Shown piece after piece: positions 1 through 6,906 of a stretch of DNA of 64,000 nucleotides. Every line of letters starts with the position of its first letter. Position 1 is the first letter of the stretch. The position numbers were made by a program, and so were the translations under genes. The notes under the pieces are model-generated. The model ran no database searches. It was not told the origin of the DNA and worked only from the letters and a program-made list of their open reading frames with translations. Source of the DNA: SCTD01 sp036675425 (GTDB lineage Bacteria > Actinomycetota > Actinomycetes > Mycobacteriales > SCTD01); the NCBI GenBank assembly GCA_036675425.1, contig JAKFFB010000313.1, positions 1 to 64,000 on the forward strand. Reading direction: 5' to 3'.

Positions 1-56
1 GGGCGATTGCGGACAGAATGCACCCGTCCGGGGTGGGCCCGGGGTGACACCGGGGG

Positions 57-755
57 GTGCGCGTGCAGGCCACGACCCCCGACGTGCGCGAGGCTCTCGC
101 AGGCGTGGAGCTGCTGAGCAGCCTCGCGCTGCCGATCCTCGACCGGCTGGCCGCAGGGGTCCGCCGCCGCAGCTGGCAGCCCGGCGAGCTGATCGTCCAG
201 CAGGACGCGCCCGGCGAGTCGCTGATCGTGCTCCTCGAGGGTGCGGCCACGGTCTACCGCGAGACGTCCGACGGCTCGCGCGCCGCCCTCACGCACCTGC
301 AGGCGCCGACGACCCTCGGCGAGGTCACGCTCTTCGACGGCGCGCCGCGCACCGCCTCGGTGGAGGCGGTCCATCCCTGCACCGGGCTCGAGCTTCGGCG
401 GCAGGACCTGCTCTCCCTGGTGCACGGCGACCCGGAGTTCCTCGACGCGCTGCTCCAGTCGCTCGGCCGGCTCGTCCGGCGGCTGTCCGAGCAGGCCGCC
501 GACCAGCTCCTGCTCGACCTGCCGGGGCGCATCGCGAAGGCGCTTGTGGTCCTGACGCCCACACCGCCGGCACCCCCCGTGGTCACCCTCAGCCAGGCGC
601 GCATCGCCGAGCTCGCCGGGGGCAGCCGGCAGAGCCTCAACCAGGTGCTGCGCCGGTTCGCCGAGCGCGGCCTGCTGCGCGTCGACGCCGCCGGCATCCA
701 CGTGCTGGACGAGCCGGCGCTCCGCCGGCGCGCCGGCCTCGGCGAGCCCGCCTGA
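57..755 (+). CDS. Crp/Fnr family transcriptional regulator
   Basis: A cytoplasmic DNA-binding regulator of 232 aa, the usual size for Crp/Fnr proteins. An N-terminal cyclic-nucleotide-binding beta-barrel (about residues 20-120) contains the phosphate-binding-cassette-like stretch GEVTLFDGAPRTA. A C-terminal winged helix (about 155-220) contains the recognition segment GGSRQSLNQVLRRF. The GTG at 57 was used; an in-frame GTG at 63 is equally possible. There are no clustered cysteines, so it is not an Fe-S Fnr-type sensor. Its stop is 4 bases before the GAF gene, which suggests joint expression. The effector is unknown; the cassette is compatible with a cyclic nucleotide, but this is inference. 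Confidence 0.9.
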   Translation: MRVQATTPDVREALAGVELLSSLALPILDRLAAGVRRRSWQPGELIVQQDAPGESLIVLLEGAATVYRETSDGSRAALTHLQAPTTLGEVTLFDGAPRTASVEAVHPCTGLELRRQDLLSLVHGDPEFLDALLQSLGRLVRRLSEQAADQLLLDLPGRIAKALVVLTPTPPAPPVVTLSQARIAELAGGSRQSLNQVLRRFAERGLLRVDAAGIHVLDEPALRRRAGLGEPA

Positions 756-759
756 CGTC

Positions 760-1509
760 ATGGCGCCGGACGAGCTGCTCGACGAGATGGCCGGCGTGGC
801 GCGCGCCCTCGTGGGCGCCGTCGAGCCACCGGGCGCGGAGCGGCTGCTCACCGCCCTCGCCGAGACGGCACGGCGGCTGTTCCGCGCGCAGGCGTGCTCG
901 CTGGCGCTGCTGACCGACGACGCCAGCGAGCTGGTCTACACGACCGCGGCCGGTGCCGGTGCCACGTCCGTGACCGGGCTGCGGATGCCGGTGACGCGCG
1001 GGATCGCCGGCTGGGTCGTGCAGTCCGGCCAGCCGGTCGCCGTCAGCGACGTCGGGACCGACCCGCGCTTCGCGCCCGACGTGGCGCGGTCGACGGGCTA
1101 CGCCCCGCAGGCCCTGCTCGCGGCGCCGGTCAGCTCGGACCGCGGCGTGCTCGGGGTGCTCACCGTCCTCGACCGTGACGCCGGGCGTCCCGGAGCCGAC
1201 GACGACCTGCTGCTGCTCCAGGTGTTCTGCGAGCAGGCCGCCATCGCGCTGGAGGGTGCGCGCGCCTTCCGGGGGCTCGCCGACGTGCTGCTGGACGCGC
1301 TGTCCGCCGCCGCCACGCGCGGCACGCCGCTGGGCGAGGCCCTCGCCGCCCGCGGCCCGTCCGCCGACGACCCGGAGCTGGTCGCGCTGGCGGGCCTGCT
1401 CGCCGAGCTGCAGCGCCGCGACCCGGCCGCCCGGCGGCTGGCGGTCGAGCTCGTCCAGCAGGTGCTGTCGTACGTCGGTCAGGAGGCGGGGTCACGTCCG
1501 GGGGGCTGA
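760..1509 (+). CDS. GAF domain-containing protein
   Basis: 249 aa, soluble. A single GAF domain spans about residues 25-165, with typical features: MPVTRGIAGWVVQSGQPVAV, a DPRF segment, and the strand LLAAPVSSDRGVLGVLTVL. The C-terminal 80 residues are helical and Ala/Leu-rich, with no kinase, cyclase or output domain. It may therefore bind a ligand and signal through protein contact. It starts 4 bases after the Crp-family gene and is followed 44 bases later by a subtilase, so the three are probably co-transcribed. The ligand cannot be read from the sequence. Confidence 0.85.
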   Translation: MAPDELLDEMAGVARALVGAVEPPGAERLLTALAETARRLFRAQACSLALLTDDASELVYTTAAGAGATSVTGLRMPVTRGIAGWVVQSGQPVAVSDVGTDPRFAPDVARSTGYAPQALLAAPVSSDRGVLGVLTVLDRDAGRPGADDDLLLLQVFCEQAAIALEGARAFRGLADVLLDALSAAATRGTPLGEALAARGPSADDPELVALAGLLAELQRRDPAARRLAVELVQQVLSYVGQEAGSRPGG

Positions 1510-1553
1510 GGCCGGCCTGGTCCGAGCCGTTCTGCGCGGAGTCGCTCCGGCCC

Positions 1554-2315
1554 GTGCCGGTGCACGCGCGCGGCATCGACCGTGAGTGGGCCTTCGGCGG
1601 GTCGACGGGCGCGGGGGTGGACGTCGCCGTCGTCGACAGCGGCGTCGACGCCGACCACCCGGAGGTGGGACCGGTCCAGTCCTCGGTGGCGTTCGGCTGG
1701 GACGCGACGGCCCGCCGCGTGCTGCGCCAGGACGGCGTGGCGGGCGACCTGTTCGGGCACGGCACCGCCTGCGCGGGGATCGTCCGCCGCGTCGCGCCGG
1801 ACTGCCGCCTGCACAGCGTGCGGGTCCTCGGGGAGAACCTGCTGGGCAAGGGCGAGGTGTTCGCCGCCGGGCTGCGGCACGCCGTCTCCAGCGGCGCCCG
1901 GGTGGTCAACCTCAGCCTGTCGACCGGGAAGGCCGAGCTGCAGGGGCTCTTCCACGAGATCGCCGACGAGGCGGCCTTCGCCGGGGTGGTGCTGGTGTGC
2001 GCGATCGCGAACGCGCCCGGGCCCAGCTTCCCGTCGCAGTTCGCCGCGGTCGTGAGCGTCGCCGCGAACGACGGGCGTACGGCCTTCGACCTGGACTGCA
2101 ACCCGACCCCGCCGGTGGACTTCGGAGCACCCGGCATCGACGTGAGCGCGCCCTGGACCGGGCGCGGCACCGTCGTGACGACGGGCAACTCCTTCGCCGC
2201 TCCGCACGTGACCGGCCTGGTCGCGCTGCTGCTGGCCAAGCACCCGCACCTCACGCCGTACGAGGTGAAGGCCGTGCTGCGCGCCGTGTCCCGCAACAGC
2301 GCGCCCGTCGGCTGA
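1554..2315 (+). CDS. S8 family (subtilisin-like) serine peptidase, no signal peptide
   Basis: 253 aa. The full catalytic triad is visible: Asp28 in VAVVDSGVDADHP, His69 in LFGHGTACAGIV and Ser213 in TTGNSFAAPHVTG; the Asn in CAIANAPGP fits the oxyanion hole. There is no signal peptide, propeptide or membrane segment, so it is probably intracellular. The GTG at 1554 is the only conventional start between the GAF stop and the catalytic Asp. The in-frame upstream codons back to 1506 (read through CTG) would add 16 residues, so the N-terminus is uncertain. It is short for the family and lacks inserts. Its position after a Crp-family regulator and a GAF protein suggests regulated proteolysis of a specific cytoplasmic target. 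Confidence 0.88.
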   Translation: MPVHARGIDREWAFGGSTGAGVDVAVVDSGVDADHPEVGPVQSSVAFGWDATARRVLRQDGVAGDLFGHGTACAGIVRRVAPDCRLHSVRVLGENLLGKGEVFAAGLRHAVSSGARVVNLSLSTGKAELQGLFHEIADEAAFAGVVLVCAIANAPGPSFPSQFAAVVSVAANDGRTAFDLDCNPTPPVDFGAPGIDVSAPWTGRGTVVTTGNSFAAPHVTGLVALLLAKHPHLTPYEVKAVLRAVSRNSAPVG

Positions 2316-2325
2316 GCGCGCGGCA

Positions 2326-2354
2326 GCGGCCGGCCCCTGTCCGGGACCGGCCGC
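2326..2354. terminator. Hairpin between convergent genes
   Basis: The arms GCGGCCGG (2326-2333) and CCGGCCGC (2347-2354) are perfectly complementary, and the stem can extend inward with mismatches. There is no U-tract. It lies between the stops of the subtilase (+) and the Ala/Thr-rich gene (-), so it could terminate both. Confidence 0.55.
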
Positions 2355-2378
2355 CTCCCCCCTGCTCCGCGCCGACGG

Positions 2379-3062
2379 CTACCCCGCGGAGACGGTCACG
2401 GACTTCCCGGCGACCTCCGCCGTCGCGCTGACGCCGTCGGAGGTCTGCACCTCGACGCTGGGATCGACGGTGGCGTAGGCCTCCTCGGCCGTCGCCGTCG
2501 CGAGCGACGCGGCCTTGGCAGCCGCCTTCTCGGTCGTGCTCTGGGCGCTCTCCGCCGTCGACGTGGCCAGCCCCGTGGCGGTGTCCGCCGTGGCGCGGGC
2601 GGTCGCCAGCGCGCCGTCCCTGATGTGCCGTGCCGTCGTGATCGTGGCGTCGACGGCACGGTCCGTGGTGCCCAGCGGGTCGCGGGCGATGCCCGTGGCG
2701 AGCTCCCGCGCGTCGTCGACCGTGCCGAGCGCCGTCGCCGTCGTGGCGTCCGCCAGCGCGGTCGCGTCGGCGACGGCGCCGTCGACGGTGCTGGTCGCGA
2801 CGCCGACCGGCCCGCCGGCCGTGCGCACGGCCCAGTCCGCTCGCTCCTGGACGTCCTGCTGCGCACCCGCGACGACCGCCCGCGCGCCGCTGGTCGTGCC
2901 CGGGAGCGGGTTGTCGAGAGCGAGTGCCGCCGCCCCGGCGCCGCCGGCGATCGCGGTGGCTGCGCTCAGGCCGATCGCGACCTCGCGCAGCCCGTGACCC
3001 TCGACGTCGAGCTCGTCCATCTCGGCGACCGGCGTGGTGTCCTGTCCGAAGTTCTCCGTCAT
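2379..3062 (-). CDS. Ala/Thr-rich repetitive protein of unknown function
   Basis: 227 aa, family not recognised. An acidic N-terminus containing DELDVEGHGLREV is followed by a hydrophobic Ala/Gly stretch (about 28-50) that could be a membrane helix. The rest (about 55-200) is an Ala/Thr/Asp-rich heptad-like series with segments such as TARHIRDGALATARATADTA and TAESAQSTTEKAAAKAAS, resembling LEA-type or apolipoprotein-like amphipathic helices. The ATG at 3062 has a good ribosome site (GGGAGG, 7 bases upstream). It is convergent with the subtilase. A surface, stress or membrane-associated coiled protein is possible, but no function can be assigned. Confidence 0.65.
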   Translation of the reverse strand: MTENFGQDTTPVAEMDELDVEGHGLREVAIGLSAATAIAGGAGAAALALDNPLPGTTSGARAVVAGAQQDVQERADWAVRTAGGPVGVATSTVDGAVADATALADATTATALGTVDDARELATGIARDPLGTTDRAVDATITTARHIRDGALATARATADTATGLATSTAESAQSTTEKAAAKAASLATATAEEAYATVDPSVEVQTSDGVSATAEVAGKSVTVSAG

Positions 3063-3108
3063 CGTGGTGCCTCCCCGTGTGCGGATCGTGAGAACGCCGA
3101 CAGTCTGA

Positions 3109-3141
3109 GCCGAAAAGGTCGGACTTGTCGCCCCTTTCGGC
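3109..3141. other. Small inverted repeat upstream of the Ala/Thr-rich gene
   Basis: GCCGAAA (3109-3115) and TTTCGGC (3135-3141) face each other in the gap between the Ala/Thr-rich gene start (3062, minus) and the TetR gene end (3165, minus). It could be the TetR gene's terminator or an operator for the next gene; nothing decides between these. Confidence 0.35.
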
Positions 3142-3164
3142 CTGTCATCCTCCCGACAGGGGGG

Positions 3165-3725
3165 TCAGCTGAGCTGCGTCGCCTCGTACATGTCGACGGC
3201 GCGGTCGACCAGCCGCGCCCACCGGCGGCCACCGGGGTCGTTGCTGATCTGCTGGGTGGCTAGCCCGGTGCACAGCGCGGTCCAGAGGTCCACCTGTGCG
3301 CGCTTGGTCGCGCCCGAGCCGGCCAGCAGCCGCGTCAGCCGCGCGAGCGCCTCCTGCGCGAGGCGGTAGGAGTCGGCGGACGGCTCGAAGCCCGGCACCG
3401 TGCGCAGGAAGAGCAGCGCGTGCCGCGCCGGCTCCTCGACGCAGAAGTCGAAGAAGAGATGGGCTGCTCGACGCAGGTCGGCCTCCTCATGCGGCACCGC
3501 GTCGATCCGTTCCAGCAGCGCGGCGTAGCCGTCGGCGAAGAGCGCGTCGTAGACGGCGTTCTTGCTGTCGAAGTAGACGTAGAGCGAGGGTGCCCGCATC
3601 CCGACGGCCGTCGCGAGGTCCCGCAGCGACCAGCCGCCCAGGCCGTCCCGGCGAGCGAGATCCCAGGCTGCGGAGAGGATCTCCTGCCTCGTCGCCCGGT
3701 GCCGTGTCGCTCGGCGATCCGTCAT
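3165..3725 (-). CDS. TetR/AcrR family transcriptional regulator
   Basis: About 186 aa. The N-terminal helix-turn-helix (about residues 8-55) shows the family pattern ILSAAWDLARRDG, then WSLRDLATAVGMRAPSLYVYF and the start of helix 4. The C-terminal domain is a helical ligand-binding core with conserved SADSYRLAQEALARL. The ATG at 3725 has GAGG 7 bases upstream; a GTG at 3731 would add two residues. It is divergent from the MDMPI-like gene, with a perfect palindrome between them that overlaps its own probable -10 (TAGGAT on the minus strand). It therefore probably represses itself and the neighbour. Confidence 0.88.
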   Translation of the reverse strand: MTDRRATRHRATRQEILSAAWDLARRDGLGGWSLRDLATAVGMRAPSLYVYFDSKNAVYDALFADGYAALLERIDAVPHEEADLRRAAHLFFDFCVEEPARHALLFLRTVPGFEPSADSYRLAQEALARLTRLLAGSGATKRAQVDLWTALCTGLATQQISNDPGGRRWARLVDRAVDMYEATQLS

Positions 3726-3737
3726 CGTCACACCTCA

Positions 3738-3754
3738 TCCTAACACCGTTAGGA
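3738..3754. promoter_or_regulatory. Probable TetR operator, with a -35-like TTGACA beside it
   Basis: A perfect palindrome: TCCTAAC (3738-3744), a 3-base spacer, then GTTAGGA (3748-3754). It lies between divergent tetR (-) and the MDMPI-like gene (+). A consensus TTGACA follows at 3762-3767 on the plus strand, though I see no good -10 at the right distance. Size, symmetry and position are typical of a TetR-family operator; binding is inferred. Confidence 0.7.
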
Positions 3755-3821
3755 CTTCCTCTTGACAGTAGGAAGCCGGCGGGCGCACGCTTCGCTGCAT
3801 CGACATGACGAGGGGGTTGCC

Positions 3822-4568
3822 ATGACCAGATCCGTCGACACCGCTCGCGCAGGGGGACCGATGAGGCACGCGGACTGGATGCTCGCGGCGACGGAGGAGT
3901 ACCGGCGGCTCGACGCCCTCCTGTCCGAGCTCGACGCCGCGGACTGGTCGCGACCGACCGACTGCTCCGAGTGGGACGTCCGGCAGGTCGTCGCCCACCT
4001 GGTCGGCGCGGCCGAGTCCAACGCCCGGGTCCGGGAGATGCTGCGGCAGGCGAGGCTCGGGCGGAAGGCGCGCCCCGGCGAGCCCGGCGTCGACGGCATG
4101 AACGCGGTGCAGGTCGCCGAGCGCGACGGCGTCCCGCCGGCGCAGCTCCGCGCCGACCTGGCCGACGCGGGCCGACGCGGCGTCCGTGCACGCGCCCGCC
4201 TCCCGCGCGCCCTGCGCGCACTGCGGATCCCCTTCGGACCACCGCTGGGCGTGCGGTCGCTCGGCTACCTGATGGACCGGATCTACACCCGTGACGCGTG
4301 GATGCACCGCGTCGACATCGCGCGTACGACCGGGCGTCCGCTGCTGCTCACGCCCGACCACGACGGCCGGATCGTGGCCGACGTCGTCGAGGAGTGGGCG
4401 CGCGCGCACGGCCGTCCGTACTCCCTCGTCCTCACCGGACCGGCCGGCGGCAGCTGGACGGAAGGCGCTGGCGGTGAAGCCATCTCGATGGACGCGGTGG
4501 AGTTCTGCCGCGTCGTGTCCGGACGCGGGAGCGGCAGCGGGCTGCTCGCGACGACGGTGCCCTTCTAG
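3822..4568 (+). CDS. DinB/MDMPI-type (mycothiol-dependent) protein
   Basis: 248 aa. The N-terminal metal-binding four-helix domain of the maleylpyruvate isomerase family (about residues 15-150) is recognised by the segment TDCSEWDVRQVVAHLVGAAE, whose His is a metal ligand in the family, and by MDRIYTRDAWMHRVDIAR. The C-terminal part carries the SCP2-like end. The ATG at 3822 is preceded by GAGGGGG 5 bases upstream; an in-frame ATG at 3762 lies inside the promoter region and was rejected. In actinomycetes these enzymes use mycothiol as cofactor, but the substrate here is unknown. The divergent TetR gene is its likely regulator. Its stop overlaps the convergent gene's stop by 4 bases. Confidence 0.82.
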   Translation: MTRSVDTARAGGPMRHADWMLAATEEYRRLDALLSELDAADWSRPTDCSEWDVRQVVAHLVGAAESNARVREMLRQARLGRKARPGEPGVDGMNAVQVAERDGVPPAQLRADLADAGRRGVRARARLPRALRALRIPFGPPLGVRSLGYLMDRIYTRDAWMHRVDIARTTGRPLLLTPDHDGRIVADVVEEWARAHGRPYSLVLTGPAGGSWTEGAGGEAISMDAVEFCRVVSGRGSGSGLLATTVPF

Positions 4569-4819
4569 CGGCAGGCGCCCTCGGCGCAGCCGGTGCGCCC
4601 GCGGCTGAGGGTGTGCATCAGCCCGAGCGTCCAGCATGTCGGGCAGCCGCGCCAGGCGACGACCGTCCCGATCAGCCCGAGCAGCGCCCAGGGGTGCGCC
4701 GGCGCCAGGAGGACCGCGCCGACCGCGAGCAGCAGCCCGACCACGCCGCGCAGGACGTGCTCGGCGACCGACGAGCTCGCGAAGAAGTCGGCGACGGGAT
4801 CCTCGGTAGGTGCGGTCAC
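4565..4819 (-). CDS. Small DUF2892/YgaP-like membrane protein
   Basis: 84 aa. Two hydrophobic helices (about 23-40 and 44-60) are separated by PAHPW, followed by RGCPTCWTLGLMHT and a Cys-containing tail. The layout and the G-C-P-x-C motif recall the membrane part of YgaP/DUF2892 proteins. It starts at GTG or ATG near 4819. It is convergent with the MDMPI-like gene and lies 45 bases from the end of the SBP gene. The Cys pair may bind metal or be redox-active; this is a guess. Confidence 0.65.
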   Translation of the reverse strand: MTAPTEDPVADFFASSSVAEHVLRGVVGLLLAVGAVLLAPAHPWALLGLIGTVVAWRGCPTCWTLGLMHTLSRGRTGCAEGACR

Positions 4820-4864
4820 GGCTGCCAGGCTAGGAGCGATCCCGGCAACGCGCTCGGTGGAGCG

Positions 4865-6343
4865 TCAGCCGCCGGTCCTGAAGTACGTCCCGTCGCAGCG
4901 GTAACCGGTGGCCGGGGTGTCGACGCGGACGTACTTCCCGCCCTGGATCCGCCAGAGCACGTAGCAGGTGGCCGGCCGCTTGGAGGCCGGGCCGCTCGGG
5001 GCGAGCATGCCGTCGGCGTCGTAGTCCTGCACCTTCTTGAGCGAGGCGATCAGCCCGGCGCGGGTGGCCTTCGGCCCGGCGTCCTTGAGCGCCTGCACGA
5101 ACAGCTTGGCCGAGGTCCAGCCGTACATCGAGAAGACGTCCAGGTTGGCCTTGGGGTTGTTGCGCTTCATCCACTGCTGGTAGAGCGAGACCTCCGGCAC
5201 GCGCTTCGCCTCGTCCTCCCCGAAGTAGAGCGAGAACAGGTTGGCTCCCTCGACCCCCTCGGCCGCCTCCGGGCCGCCCATGAAGGTGATGAAGCTCTGG
5301 TCGTAGGCCACCTGCACGATCCAGACGGGCTTGAAGTTCTGGCTGTCGGCAGCCCGCTTGATGCGGGCGGCGTTCTGGGCGGTCGTGGCCATGAGGAAGA
5401 CCAGCTCGACGCCGTCCTGGCGCATGCGCACGATGTCGGCGGTGAAGTCCTGCTCCGTGCTCGCCGCGCCCCGCTCGTAGATGAACTCCCAGCCGACCGA
5501 CTTGGCGGCGGCGCTGATGGCCCGGTGCGAGTCGGCGGCCGCGGCGTTCTGCGAGTAGACCGTGCCGACCTTCTTGGTCTTGGCGCCGTACTTCTTCGCC
5601 CAGTACTCGAACGGCCCGGTGGCGTAGCCGGGGACCGAGGCCTGCGGGCTGAACAGGTTCGGCAGCGCGTTCGCCGCGCCGCTGAGGGCGTACTGCACGA
5701 GCGGGACCTTCGGCTGCGGCTCCATGACCCGGGCGGCGCACTCGTCGAAGACGCTGAAGCCGCCGACGAAGGCGAAGACCTTCGGGCTGAGGTCGCGGTA
5801 GCGGTTCTGGTTGGCACCGCACTCGTTCTGGTCGTCGCCGACCGCGATCTTGAGCTGCCGGCCGTAGACGCCGCCGGTGCTGTTGACGTACTTCACGTAG
5901 GCGTTGGTGCCGTTGACGGCGCCCTCGAACAGGCCGGGGATCGGCCCGGACAGCGAGGCGACGGTGCCGATGGTGATGGCGGTGTCGGTCACGCCGACGT
6001 CGGTCGCGCCGCCGTTGCCGCCGGCCGGTGCGGGTGCGCCCGCCCCCGCCGGACCGGACGTCGCCGGGTCGCCGCCGGTGGCGGCTTCACCGGAGGTGCC
6101 GCCGGTCGCCGTCGTCGCCGCGCCCGTCTCGGTCGCCGCGCCGTCCCCCCCGGCGACGGCGCCGTCCTGGGTCGTGCCGCCCGCGCCGTCCGTGCCGCTG
6201 CTGCCGGTGCCTCCCCCGCCGCCCCCGGAGAGCAGCGCATCGGCGGCCTGCCGGCGGATCTCGGGGTCGACGTGCGTGCCGCAGCCGGCGGCGAAGACGC
6301 CGAGCAGCACGACGAGGACGAGGCGGGGGGCGGTGCGGCGCAT
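4865..6343 (-). CDS. Liv-type ABC transporter substrate-binding lipoprotein (locus A)
   Basis: 492 aa, exported. The signal peptide ends in the lipobox FAAGC (Cys21), so it is a lipoprotein. About 85 residues of Gly/Thr/Ala/Ser low-complexity linker (about 35-120) precede a type I periplasmic-binding fold that begins at DVGVTDTAITIGTVASLSGP. The fold belongs to the amino acid/amide-type family (LivJ-like, Peripla_BP_6). The ATG at 6343 has AGGAG 7 bases upstream; an ATG at 6370 overlaps the previous stop as ATGA and would add 9 residues. It is the last gene of locus A. The long linker is unusual and may lift the binding domain above a thick envelope. The ligand is unknown. Confidence 0.88.
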   Translation of the reverse strand: MRRTAPRLVLVVLLGVFAAGCGTHVDPEIRRQAADALLSGGGGGGTGSSGTDGAGGTTQDGAVAGGDGAATETGAATTATGGTSGEAATGGDPATSGPAGAGAPAPAGGNGGATDVGVTDTAITIGTVASLSGPIPGLFEGAVNGTNAYVKYVNSTGGVYGRQLKIAVGDDQNECGANQNRYRDLSPKVFAFVGGFSVFDECAARVMEPQPKVPLVQYALSGAANALPNLFSPQASVPGYATGPFEYWAKKYGAKTKKVGTVYSQNAAAADSHRAISAAAKSVGWEFIYERGAASTEQDFTADIVRMRQDGVELVFLMATTAQNAARIKRAADSQNFKPVWIVQVAYDQSFITFMGGPEAAEGVEGANLFSLYFGEDEAKRVPEVSLYQQWMKRNNPKANLDVFSMYGWTSAKLFVQALKDAGPKATRAGLIASLKKVQDYDADGMLAPSGPASKRPATCYVLWRIQGGKYVRVDTPATGYRCDGTYFRTGG

Positions 6344-6366
6344 CGAAGAGCTCCTGGGGGCGGTCG

Positions 6367-6906
6367 TCATGCGTCGAGCGGCTGGCAGAGGGAGCACGGC
6401 GTCATGCCGGGGGCCTCGGCCGGCACGGGCCGGAGCCGGTCGCGGCCCACGACGACGCTGCAGTCCGGGCGGTGCAGCATCGTTCCCGTGGCGGTCGCGA
6501 CGAGCTCGTCCCCGCCGGCCGCCGGCCGGGAGCCGGTGCCCTTGTCCGCAGCGAGCAGCTCCTCGATGCGCAGCAGGGAGGCGCCGAGCTGGTCGGCGTT
6601 CTCGCGCAGGGCGCGGATGACCAGCGTCTGCCAGTAGGAGAAGTAGAGGAAGCCGCCGATCACGACGAGGGCGATGCCGAGCAGCCCGCCGGACACGACG
6701 TACGGCACCTGCTCGAAGACCAGCGGCGTGCGCGCAGTGCCGAGCCAGCCGATCAGCACCAGCAGCACGCCGAGAGGCAGCAGGATCCCGCCGACGAGGA
6801 GCACGCGCCGGCCGGGCTCGGCGGTCCGCGCCCGGCTCCTCAGCCCTGCGGCACGGGACCGGAGTCGCTCGGACCGCTGGGCGGTGGGGACCGCGACGAC
6901 GCTCAT
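6367..6906 (-). CDS. Two-helix membrane protein with Ada-like H-C-C-C metal-binding module (locus A)
   Basis: 179 aa. Two membrane helices (about 35-55 and 67-89), an amphipathic linker, then a C-terminal module with His145 and Cys149 in LHRPDC and Cys171/Cys174 in PCSLCQP. The spacing H-x3-C-x21-C-x2-C resembles the Ada-type zinc-binding domain. Its second helix (QVPYVVSGGLLGIALVVIG) nearly matches that of the protein at 51106-51591 in locus B, so the two are paralogues. It overlaps the preceding gene by ATGA and the SBP gene's upstream ATG, so it is translated with the transporter. Role unknown; a metal- or thiol-sensing accessory is plausible. Confidence 0.72.
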   Translation of the reverse strand: MSVVAVPTAQRSERLRSRAAGLRSRARTAEPGRRVLLVGGILLPLGVLLVLIGWLGTARTPLVFEQVPYVVSGGLLGIALVVIGGFLYFSYWQTLVIRALRENADQLGASLLRIEELLAADKGTGSRPAAGGDELVATATGTMLHRPDCSVVVGRDRLRPVPAEAPGMTPCSLCQPLDA

